A stretch of DNA of 64,000 bases from positions 2,901,501-2,965,500 of the forward strand of contig CP000781.1 of the NCBI GenBank assembly GCA_000017645.1, in the 5' to 3' direction. The translations under genes and the position numbers were made by a program. Of this stretch, positions 57,572 through 64,000 are shown in pieces. The notes beneath the pieces are model-generated. The model was not told the DNA's origin, made no database searches, and worked only from the letters and a program-made list of their open reading frames with translations. Positions within the stretch are counted from its first letter, which is position 1; each line of letters opens with the position of its first letter. The stretch is from Xanthobacter autotrophicus Py2 (GTDB lineage Bacteria > Pseudomonadota > Alphaproteobacteria > Rhizobiales > Xanthobacteraceae).

Positions 57572-57640
57572 TTGCTAATCGTTCGCTTTTGCCGAACGGA
57601 ACGACGAAACTAATGCGTTGGATCGATTGATCGGACTCAT
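57571..57640 (+). promoter_or_regulatory. Promoter/operator block before the membrane protein-mdh pair, copy B
   Basis: It shares about 45 of 56 positions with the block before yeiH. The palindrome is GTTCG-N7-CGAAC at 57581-57597, followed by AACGAC, AATG and the invariant CGTTGGATCGATTGATC. It lies about 70 bp before the gene at 57707. Confidence 0.7.
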
Positions 57641-57706
57641 CCATCTTCTCCCAAGAACGAAACGCAGCGGCTCGCGAGAGCCGCTGCCCTCGGAAGGAGA
57701 CCGATC

Positions 57707-58174
57707 ATGGCTACCATTGCACTTCGAACGACAACAACTTTCCCGGCTGAAACACCACGAACCGCATCGGTCGGGACCCCCGAATATGCAAAGACGGATC
57801 CGACCCCCTATCTGCTACCGGCGACGCGCGTCCATCCCATCGCGATCGCGATCCCGCTTCTTGCCTATGCCTGGCTGGGTGTTGCCGCGTGGCTTGCTTT
57901 TGCCGGCGGCGAGACATCCCTGATCCTCGCGGTCATTTTCGTGCTCAGCGTGATGTATTTCGGGCTGCTCGTCGGCGGCGCCGTCATGGGGCGAAACATG
58001 ACCCCCGAACGCCAGCAGGATCGCAGCGTTCGAGAGTTTCTTGACGGCGAGGTTGAGATTGCCACCGGACGGATAACCGGCCGCGAGGCCATGATGCAGA
58101 TCGCCATGATGCCGGTGGCGCTCGCAATCGGCGGCACTGCCATCATCCTGTGCGCCGTTTGGGCGGGAATTTGA
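57707..58174 (+). CDS. Small inner-membrane protein of unknown function
   Basis: A 155-residue protein with a soluble N-terminus of about 45 residues, two adjacent helices (about 45-90) and a third near the C-terminus. A charged segment ([17 protein letters not shown]) lies between helices two and three. I do not recognise the family. It is 32 bp upstream of mdh and shares the regulated promoter. Confidence 0.7.
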   Translation: MATIALRTTTTFPAETPRTASVGTPEYAKTDPTPYLLPATRVHPIAIAIPLLAYAWLGVAAWLAFAGGETSLILAVIFVLSVMYFGLLVGGAVMGRNMTPERQQDRSVREFLDGEVEIATGRITGREAMMQIAMMPVALAIGGTAIILCAVWAGI

Positions 58175-58206
58175 GACCAGACCTGACCATGGGAAGGAGT
58201 AAACTG

Positions 58207-59190
58207 ATGACCGGGCACGTAAAACAGATCGCCGTGACAGGAGCTGCGGGACAGATCTGTTATTCCCTGCTATTCCGCATTGCCAGGGGAGAGCTCTACG
58301 GCCCGCGCCAGCCCATATCTCTGCGGCTGCTCGACCTTCCCCAGGTTCAGCCGGCGCTTCGCGGCGTCGTGATGGAACTTGAGGACGGCGCGTTTCCCCT
58401 GCTTGCGGACGTCGCCGTGACCGACGATGCGAGACTTGCGTTCCGCGACATCGATGCTGCGATTCTGGTGGGTTCGCGTCCGCGGTCCAAGGGGATGGAA
58501 AGGCGCGACCTGCTTGCCACCAACGCCGAGATCTTCAGACTGCAAGGGCGGGCCCTGAACGACGTCGCCAAACTGGACGCGAAGGTGCTGGTGGTTGGCA
58601 ATCCGGCAAACACCAATGCAATGATCCTGAGCGAGCACGCGCCTGAATTTCCTTCCGAGAATATCACATCGATGATCCGCCTCGATCATAACCGCGCGCT
58701 GGCCCAGCTCGCGCGAAAAGCGCTGGTCGGGCTGGAGGAGATCAAAGGACTGGTCGTATGGGGCAATCACTCACCGACCATGTTCGTGGATTGGTCTCAT
58801 GCGACAGTCGCCGGCCGACCGCTTGCCGACATCGTCGCTGACCATGACTGGTATCACAAGACACTGATCCCACAGGTCGCCCGCCGTGGGACGGCCGTCA
58901 TCGAAGCGCGCGGCGCCTCCTCCGCGGCGTCGGCGGCGAATGCCGCTATCGATCACATGCGCGACTGGATCAATGGCAGCGGCGGCGACTGGGTCTCGAT
59001 GGGACTATGCTCGGACGGCTCTTACGGAATTCCCGAAGGTCTCTTTTGCGGCAGTCCAGCCATTTGCGCCGAGGGGCAATATGCCCGCGTGGCAGACTTG
59101 AAGATCCGTGGATATGCTCGCGTGATGCTGGATCGAACCGTTGCAGAGCTGATTGAGGAACGCGAGGCCGTCCGCGCCCTTGTGAGTTGA
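58207..59190 (+). CDS. mdh: Malate dehydrogenase
   Basis: A 327-residue NAD-type enzyme. The NAD motif [15 protein letters not shown] is at 12-26 with Asp43 (LLDLP) favouring NAD. Arg residues of [13 protein letters not shown] and the active His188 ([11 protein letters not shown]) are present. GGAAGGAG precedes ATG 58207. This form, similar to cytosolic-type enzymes, differs from the usual alphaproteobacterial mdh next to sucCD, so it is probably a second copy. Confidence 0.9.
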   Translation: MTGHVKQIAVTGAAGQICYSLLFRIARGELYGPRQPISLRLLDLPQVQPALRGVVMELEDGAFPLLADVAVTDDARLAFRDIDAAILVGSRPRSKGMERRDLLATNAEIFRLQGRALNDVAKLDAKVLVVGNPANTNAMILSEHAPEFPSENITSMIRLDHNRALAQLARKALVGLEEIKGLVVWGNHSPTMFVDWSHATVAGRPLADIVADHDWYHKTLIPQVARRGTAVIEARGASSAASAANAAIDHMRDWINGSGGDWVSMGLCSDGSYGIPEGLFCGSPAICAEGQYARVADLKIRGYARVMLDRTVAELIEEREAVRALVS

Positions 59191-59286
59191 GACTCTTCGC
59201 ATTGGATCAAGGTGGATAGAGACGCCTCGGACTTTTTTCTCTTGTTGCGGCGCCGTCGAGCCAACAAGCCCCACGCGGCGAGAGCA

Positions 59287-59670
59287 TCAGGGCACCTTGT
59301 TGCCGTTCGCGTCGAACCGCTTCAAGTAGGCTAACAGGTCAGCCACCTTGCCAGGATCCTTCACGCCTGCAAACGCCATCTTCGTGCCAGGAACTTTTGA
59401 CCTCGGGTTCATGATGTAGGTAGAGAAGCTGTCGTCGGTCCAGGTGATCCCTGAATCCTTCATAGCCTGGCTGTAGGTGTACCCTTCGTAAGTCCCCGCC
59501 TTCCGACCCATGAGGCCGTTGAGCACAGGACCGACGGCGTTCTTGGCATTCGGTCCAACTTGATGACACGCGCGGCATTGCGCGAAGACTTTCTCACCTG
59601 AGGCCGCATCCTGGGCGTAAGCATCGGACGCGACACCGGCCACAGCAAGCACGAGCAAGATCGTTTTCAC
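59287..59670 (-). CDS. Exported class I cytochrome c
   Basis: A 127-residue protein starting at GTG 59670 (AAGGATG about 7 bp upstream), with a signal peptide ending AYAQ and the haem motif CRACH. The axial Met is in PGTKMAFAG. It resembles cytochrome c550/c2. It lies 65 bp after sorB on the same strand and is a good candidate for the electron acceptor of SorAB. Confidence 0.88.
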   Translation of the reverse strand: MKTILLVLAVAGVASDAYAQDAASGEKVFAQCRACHQVGPNAKNAVGPVLNGLMGRKAGTYEGYTYSQAMKDSGITWTDDSFSTYIMNPRSKVPGTKMAFAGVKDPGKVADLLAYLKRFDANGNKVP

Positions 59671-59735
59671 AAAAGCATCCTTATTTAAGCGTCCTCGATG
59701 TTGCCTTGCGCGGCAAGCCGCGCAGGACAGCATTC

Positions 59736-60050
59736 TCAATATGTATTTGAGAGATATTCTATAATGGCTTTGGCGTCGTTTTCTTCGATCGGAGCCTTGT
59801 AGACCTTGATCATCTTGTGAACCTCCGCTTCCCAAAACGCTTTGCCCTTCTTCGGAGGCTGGTAATTGATGTAGTCGGCCGAATGGCAGGCTGCGCAGTT
59901 GTTCTGGGCAGCCTCGAAACCGGGGCCAGATCCGGGCCTGAACGTGGCTGTCTCGTCCGGGAGCTGATAGGTCTTCGGCGCAGCCAGCGCCGCACCGGCC
60001 AAGGCTACTGCAAGGAAGCTCACCGAAACGATTTTAACTTTGTGTCTCAT
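59736..60050 (-). CDS. sorB: Sulfite dehydrogenase cytochrome c subunit
   Basis: A 104-residue exported monohaem protein. The signal ends near ALAA, the haem motif is CAACH, and the segment SADYINYQPPKKGKAFWEAE is typical of SorB. ATG 60050 has GGAGG 6 bp upstream. It takes electrons from the molybdenum centre of SorA. Confidence 0.92.
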   Translation of the reverse strand: MRHKVKIVSVSFLAVALAGAALAAPKTYQLPDETATFRPGSGPGFEAAQNNCAACHSADYINYQPPKKGKAFWEAEVHKMIKVYKAPIEENDAKAIIEYLSNTY

Positions 60051-60060
60051 GGTTTCCTCC

Positions 60061-61278
60061 CTATGCTGCAACGATGCGTGTGTGTTCGACGACGTTGCGC
60101 ATGTAGCCTGCCGGATTCCATAGCGGCTCCATCGGTTGCGACTGGCCGATCCGGTTGACCGCGCGGACCATCAGAGTGTGAGCGCCCTTTTGGAGAGGTA
60201 TCGTCATTTTCCACTCACGGAAGGAGTACTTGCCGAGGTCTTCGCCGAGCGACGCGGCCTGCCAGGATTTTCCACCGTCTGCCGAGACCTCGACGTCGCT
60301 GACGCCGTAGCCGCCATCGAAAGCGATTCCGCGCAAAGCAAGCTCGCCCGCCTTCAATTTCGCCCCGTCCTGAACGCTCGTGATGAAGCTGCGCACGTCG
60401 AAGCGATTGATCGGGACTGTCGCAGTGGGTGCCTTGCCGGGCTCCGTACAGGCGCATGCATTCGCGGGGATGCGATAGGCGGTGTCCATCCAGAAGCTTT
60501 GGAACGGCTTGTCGAGCACCGTGATTTCGTTGAGGTGCTTCACCCAGTAGGTGCCATAGAAACCGGGCACCACGAGGCGCAGGGGATAGCCGTTGAGCCA
60601 AGGCAATTCGGCGCCGTTCATCTCATAGGCGAGCATGACCTCGCCATCCCGCGCGTGGTCGATATCGAGCGCCTTCGCGAAATCCGGCGTATCCGGCACG
60701 ACGGGACCATCGAGACCGCCGAACGAAACCTGAACCGCGCCCGCTTGCACGCCGGCCTTGTCCAGCACGGCCTTGAGAGGTACCCCCTTCCATCGCGCAT
60801 TTCCCATCAGCCCGTTGCCGGCTTGTCCGCCGCCAACGCGGGGCTCGAAGAACCCGCGGCTGTTGCCCGAGCATTGGTGGACAGCGACCAGCTCGACCGC
60901 GTCAAAGCGGGATTTGAGGTCCATCAGCGACAAGGACAGCGGCTTATCGACCTTGCCCTTGACCTCGACACGGAAGCTCTCCGGATCGATTTCGGTCGGG
61001 ATATCCGCAAGATGGTAGCGCACGAAGAAGGCATCGTTTGGCGTGATCAAGCCGTCATTGTAGACGCTGAAGGGCGTCTCGAGCTGAGGCGGCCGGGTCG
61101 TCAGCCTGATCAGAGGCCGCTTGCCCGGATAGGCGACGAGCTCACGGTCGCCGTTGGCGAAGGGCAGAGTCACGGTTTCCGCGGCGAACGCCGTGAGTCG
61201 TGCCCCCACGGCAAGCCCCGCACCGATTCCTAAGGCCGTACCGCCCGCAGATTTCAGCATCTGCCGTCTGTTCAACAT
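60061..61278 (-). CDS. sorA: Sulfite dehydrogenase molybdenum subunit (sulfite:cytochrome c oxidoreductase)
   Basis: A 405-residue enzyme that oxidises sulfite to sulfate in the periplasm. The Tat signal has NRRQMLK at residues 3-9. Cys136 in HQCSGNSR is the molybdenum ligand. If cleavage follows AFA (residue 32), this Cys becomes residue 104, the number known for Starkeya novella SorA. A C-terminal dimerisation domain is present. The sorB start lies 10 bp downstream. Confidence 0.95.
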   Translation of the reverse strand: MLNRRQMLKSAGGTALGIGAGLAVGARLTAFAAETVTLPFANGDRELVAYPGKRPLIRLTTRPPQLETPFSVYNDGLITPNDAFFVRYHLADIPTEIDPESFRVEVKGKVDKPLSLSLMDLKSRFDAVELVAVHQCSGNSRGFFEPRVGGGQAGNGLMGNARWKGVPLKAVLDKAGVQAGAVQVSFGGLDGPVVPDTPDFAKALDIDHARDGEVMLAYEMNGAELPWLNGYPLRLVVPGFYGTYWVKHLNEITVLDKPFQSFWMDTAYRIPANACACTEPGKAPTATVPINRFDVRSFITSVQDGAKLKAGELALRGIAFDGGYGVSDVEVSADGGKSWQAASLGEDLGKYSFREWKMTIPLQKGAHTLMVRAVNRIGQSQPMEPLWNPAGYMRNVVEHTRIVAA

Positions 61279-61317
61279 CGCGCTCCTCCCTAAGAGACAT
61301 TCCTTGTTTCATCAGTA

Positions 61318-61346
61318 GAGACGGACAGCCCCGGACTTTTATTCCC
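61318..61346 (-). promoter_or_regulatory. Predicted ECF promoter of sorA
   Basis: On the minus strand GGGAATAA, 15 bp, CGTCTC, ending about 40 bp before the sorA start. It shares the layout of the sites before the SnoaL-like and DUF305 genes. Confidence 0.55.
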
Positions 61347-61364
61347 TCGCCTCGACACACCATC

Positions 61365-62177
61365 CTAAACCGCGCACGCCTTTCCGACGGTCTCCGTCGC
61401 GCGCAAGGCAATCTCCTGCTCGTCCGTCGTCGGACCACGCTGCCGCACCAGTTCAGCGACAATCAGCGCCAGGCGGTCGAGCCTGTCCGGATCCATGCTG
61501 TGGCTCATGATCGCGTACTCCGCCCCGTCAGACCGCCAGGCGCGAATGAGCATGCCGCCCGGCTCCCGGCCCTCCCGGATAGTCGTGTCGCCCCCGCGCG
61601 ACGGCGTGATCGATAGACCGAGCCGGCATCCGTGAGGGCCAACGTAACCGCCAAAGACCCCATGGCCCTCCACCACTGGTTCCGCCGACAAAAACACCAA
61701 TCTGAGGTTCGCGGCGGACAAGTCGGGCAATGTTCCCATAAATCGCGAAGCCAAAGCGAACTCGATAGGAGCGTCTTTCGGAGGGAGGGACTGATCGGAA
61801 AGCCATTCGAGATGGATAGCATCGGCCGCGTCTCTGGATGCATTTTCCCCCGCAGGCCCACGCCAAAGGAGAGTGCTGCCAAGGACGACGGCGAGCAGAA
61901 TAGACGCTGCTACAGCCATGACGCGCAGGGACCAAAATCCGGCAAATGTCCGGAGCGCAAGCGGCGGTGGCGCATGCGATGCAGGGGGCATTTCTCTCGC
62001 CGTCGCCCTGAGCTTGCTCAATGTGGCGACGCGCGCCGCCAGGCCATGATCGCGGGCCACAGCGTCAGCGACGAGGGCCGCTCGTCGGGGATCAAGCTCC
62101 TGATCGACATAAGCGTTCAGAATCTCCCAGGTCATGGTGTCTGGGAGACTCTCGGATATCGGCTTTTCATCTGGCAT
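61365..62177 (-). CDS. Transmembrane anti-sigma factor (pair 2)
   Basis: A 270-residue protein. The cytoplasmic part (EILNAYVDQELDPRRAALV) lacks the zinc His-Cys motif. One helix lies at about 82-102, and a periplasmic domain follows. It overlaps the sigma gene by 11 bp. Its layout parallels pair 1, with weak sequence similarity only. Confidence 0.82.
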   Translation of the reverse strand: MPDEKPISESLPDTMTWEILNAYVDQELDPRRAALVADAVARDHGLAARVATLSKLRATAREMPPASHAPPPLALRTFAGFWSLRVMAVAASILLAVVLGSTLLWRGPAGENASRDAADAIHLEWLSDQSLPPKDAPIEFALASRFMGTLPDLSAANLRLVFLSAEPVVEGHGVFGGYVGPHGCRLGLSITPSRGGDTTIREGREPGGMLIRAWRSDGAEYAIMSHSMDPDRLDRLALIVAELVRQRGPTTDEQEIALRATETVGKACAV

Positions 62178-62748
62178 GGCGTCTGTCTGTCGCAATGGGG
62201 CGAATGTTGTCGGCCGTAATCCGGTCGAGCAGCGCCGCCCGCGCACGGCTCAAGCGGCTCATCACAGTCCCGAGGGGAATATCGAGTATTTCCGCGGCCT
62301 CCACATAGCGGAAGCCGGCAAGATCAACGATCTCGATGATTTCGCGATAGACCGGCTCGATCTGTGCAACAGCCTGCCGCACGGTAATTTCAGCGATCAA
62401 CCTGTCATCGTAATTCCAAACGGTTCCGTCCAATGGTTTGACTGCAGAATCGTCACACCGCACTTTGGCGCGGCGGAAATCATCAATCCAGGCGTTTCGA
62501 ATAACCTTGAACAGATATATACGGGCGGCAATTTCGTCGCAGGGGGGCGAGGCGCTTGCAAGCGCTTTCACTGCACACGTCTGCACCAAATCTGAAGCGG
62601 ATTCCCGGTCGCCCGTCAGGCGCAGGGCATAGCCCCAAAGGAGGCTCCAATTCTTCAACAGGTGCTGTTCAATGCGTCGAAGCAATCGCTGTTCACCATG
62701 TCGTCTCTGCGCCGATAAAGCCGGACTGAACCCGTGAACGGTTCTCAA
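62167..62748 (-). CDS. ECF RNA polymerase sigma factor (pair 2)
   Basis: A 193-residue sigma factor with region 2 (DRESASDLVQTCAVKALASA, then IRNAWIDDFRRAK) and region 4 (FRYVEAAEILDIPLGTVMSR). The start is uncertain: TTG at 62748 is the longest, and a TTG about 20 codons inside is also possible. It lies upstream of sorAB on the same strand and is the likely controller of the island. Confidence 0.85.
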   Translation of the reverse strand: MRTVHGFSPALSAQRRHGEQRLLRRIEQHLLKNWSLLWGYALRLTGDRESASDLVQTCAVKALASASPPCDEIAARIYLFKVIRNAWIDDFRRAKVRCDDSAVKPLDGTVWNYDDRLIAEITVRQAVAQIEPVYREIIEIVDLAGFRYVEAAEILDIPLGTVMSRLSRARAALLDRITADNIRPIATDRRHAR

Positions 62749-62878
62749 TCATAGCAGCCTGCAGAGGTTACTTCCATCGCCGAGCTTCTGACAGGGCCAG
62801 TGGATCAGCGGCCGATGTCGAAACAGCCGCATCGACCGCAGATGCGAAGCCGCGCCGGTATTGATCGAACGAGTGAGG
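62749..62878. other. Intergenic region upstream of the pair-2 sigma gene
   Basis: About 130 bp between the small membrane protein stop and the sigma gene. It should hold the sigma promoter. No sure site was seen; GGAAGTAA-N14-TATGAT is a weak possibility. Confidence 0.35.
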
Positions 62879-63097
62879 TCACGAGTGACGCCGACGTCTT
62901 GCCTCGCGCGCTACTGCCTCGACCAGGGTCGCGAGGCAGCCACGGAGAAGCACGCCCTCACCCAGCAATGGCTCGACGCGCAGCGTAAGGAAGAGGCCGG
63001 CTACGATTGCGACAAGCACCAGAGTCGTCGTGGTCAGGCTGGCATCGGCGAGAAACATCCCGAGCAGTTCCTTAGCGACTTCGGAAATGATGCTCAT
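62879..63097 (-). CDS. Small inner-membrane protein of unknown function
   Basis: A 72-residue protein beginning MSIISEVAKELLGMF with one or two hydrophobic helices (LTTTTLVLVAIVAGLFLTL and LLGEGVLLRGCLATLVEAV) and a basic tail (AREARRRRHS). I recall similar small proteins in other alphaproteobacteria but know no function. It is upstream of the sigma gene on the same strand. Confidence 0.65.
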   Translation of the reverse strand: MSIISEVAKELLGMFLADASLTTTTLVLVAIVAGLFLTLRVEPLLGEGVLLRGCLATLVEAVAREARRRRHS

Positions 63098-63109
63098 CGT
63101 GCGATTTCC

Positions 63110-63970
63110 ACCGTTTATGGAGCATGCCGGCGTGCCGGAGATCTGGCGCAAGGCACGCACGAAGCCTGAGATGGCGCTCGAAGAGATCGATCGGCTGACG
63201 GCAGTGGGCGTGCGGTTTGGAACCGTGCTTGCCGATGCCGGCTATGGCCTCTCTGCGCCGTTCCGTCAGGGGCTCAGCGCACGCAAACTTCTCTGGACCG
63301 TCGGCATTCCCAGGCACCAGAAGGTCTATCCGATCGATGTCTCTCTGATCTTTCCGGTAGCCGGCCATGGTCGCCCGCGCAAAAACCCGATCCCCGACAC
63401 GCTGTCGATCCCAGCCGAGACAATGTTGGCCGATGCGTCCTGGACGAGCTTGAGTTGGCGCATCGGGACGAAGGGGCCGCTGGAGGCCGCCTTTGCCGCC
63501 ACGCGCATCCGGGTCGCCGACGGCGAGCCGCAGCGCATCCTCGTCAAGGGGCAGCAGCACATGCCCGGCGAGGAAGCGTGGCTGATCGGTGAGTTGAGAT
63601 CGTCCGGCGAGCGCAAGTACTATCTGTCCAACCTGCCAGGCGACACCGAGCTGAAGACGCTTGCGGCCTCCATCAAGGCGCGTTGGGTGTGCGAGCAGGC
63701 ACATCAGCAAATGAAGGAGGAACTCGGTCTCGACCACATCGAGGGCGGCAAGGGCTCCACCGACATGCGCTGATGACCATGATCGCCTATGCCTTCTTCC
63801 AGCACCGGCGCCTGGCCCAAGCCAGGCGGGAAAAAAGAGTCCATCGCGGACCGCCTCAACCGAGCCTGCCGGCCGTCAGACGCGCCGTCATCGCGGCTCT
63901 CCTACCAAAGCCGCCGCCAGAGCGATGTCCGCACTGCCGCATAAGGTTTCGAGGGAGCCATCGATGAAAC
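63110..63970 (+). pseudogene. IS701-family transposase remnant, 5' truncated and frameshifted
   Basis: Homology begins at GVPEIWRKARTKPEMALEEI and runs through VLADAGYGLSAPFRQGLSAR to ELGLDHIEG near 63735. There the reading moves one frame (a short deletion) to GLHRHALMTMIAYAFFQHRR. The N-terminal half is absent. It abuts the small membrane protein gene and marks the island edge in this window. Confidence 0.85.
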
Positions 63971-64000
63971 TGCCAAAGTAGTGCTTGGTCGCATGGCGCA

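Noticed and set aside
59210..59260. Minus-strand AAAAGTCC-GAGGCGTCTCTA resembling the sorA promoter
   Set aside because: It points into the 3' end of mdh with no gene behind it and lacks the GGAATA half; possibly a relic.
62861..63169. Plus-strand frame opposite the small membrane protein
   Set aside because: Shadow; the minus-strand frame has a hydrophobic protein pattern and a plausible start.

Overview
The window reads as an alphaproteobacterial chromosome, probably order Hyphomicrobiales and most likely Xanthobacteraceae-like (Xanthobacter, Ancylobacter or Starkeya type). The grounds are very high GC, the gene order lysC-ptsP-prfA-prmC-DUF4167 typical of that order, a GTTC-N7-GTTC LexA box, and SorAB proteins of the Starkeya novella type. 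The genus is an inference from gene content; no 16S gene is present.

Core segment, 1 to about 41246. A 5'-truncated FAD-dependent reductase is followed by a cyanate module: a nitrate/cyanate-type ABC transporter (binding protein, permease, ATPase) and cyanase. It ends at a perfect 17-bp bidirectional terminator shared with the convergent DUF4167 gene. The minus-strand block lysC, ptsP, prfA, prmC follows, then plus-strand HIT, nudC and an NCS2 permease, minus-strand kdsB-pheA, a CycM-like cytochrome c, and a seven-gene-scale peptide/oligopeptide ABC locus (two tandem binding proteins, YejB, YejE and YejF-type subunits) closed by a Nudix gene. Next come a creatininase-family gene, a Suv3/MgpS-type RNA helicase behind a LexA-like box, an S4 protein, fdxA, an acyltransferase, a lone P-loop ATPase, a small exported protein, a GDSL-lipase autotransporter, prfC and dapD. 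A tRNA-Ser(GGA) ends this segment.

Integrative element, about 41247 to 47851. A serine recombinase lies directly against the 3' end of tRNA-Ser, and its reading frame runs on through the antisense of the tRNA. Behind it are a HigBA toxin-antitoxin pair, a small unknown protein, an AlpA-type regulator, a Ti-type (MOBQ) relaxase TraA, a recognisable oriT, and divergent traC and traD. The rest of a transfer system is not visible.

Scar zone, about 47852 to 50379. This holds broken genes: a frameshifted sigma-factor tail, an IS3-family element split by an IS110/IS1111-type element with a possible bridge-RNA region, and a cydA 5' fragment fused in frame to a transposase-gene tail.

Sulfite/redox island, about 50363 to 63100. 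A LysR regulator, a YeiH-type membrane protein, two ECF sigma/anti-sigma pairs, an exported SnoaL-like gene interrupted by a fresh IS3-family insertion with a 3-bp target duplication, a DUF305 protein, a secreted beta-propeller, a membrane protein plus a second malate dehydrogenase, and sulfite dehydrogenase SorA-SorB with a companion cytochrome c. Three promoters here (SnoaL gene, DUF305 gene, sorA) share a GGAATA-N14/15-GTCTC layout. Two others (yeiH and the membrane protein-mdh pair) share a 56-bp block with a GTTCG-N7-CGAAC palindrome. The island therefore looks like a regulated extracytoplasmic sulfur-oxidation or stress module, perhaps with two regulatory arms. A small membrane protein gene and an IS701-family remnant close the window.
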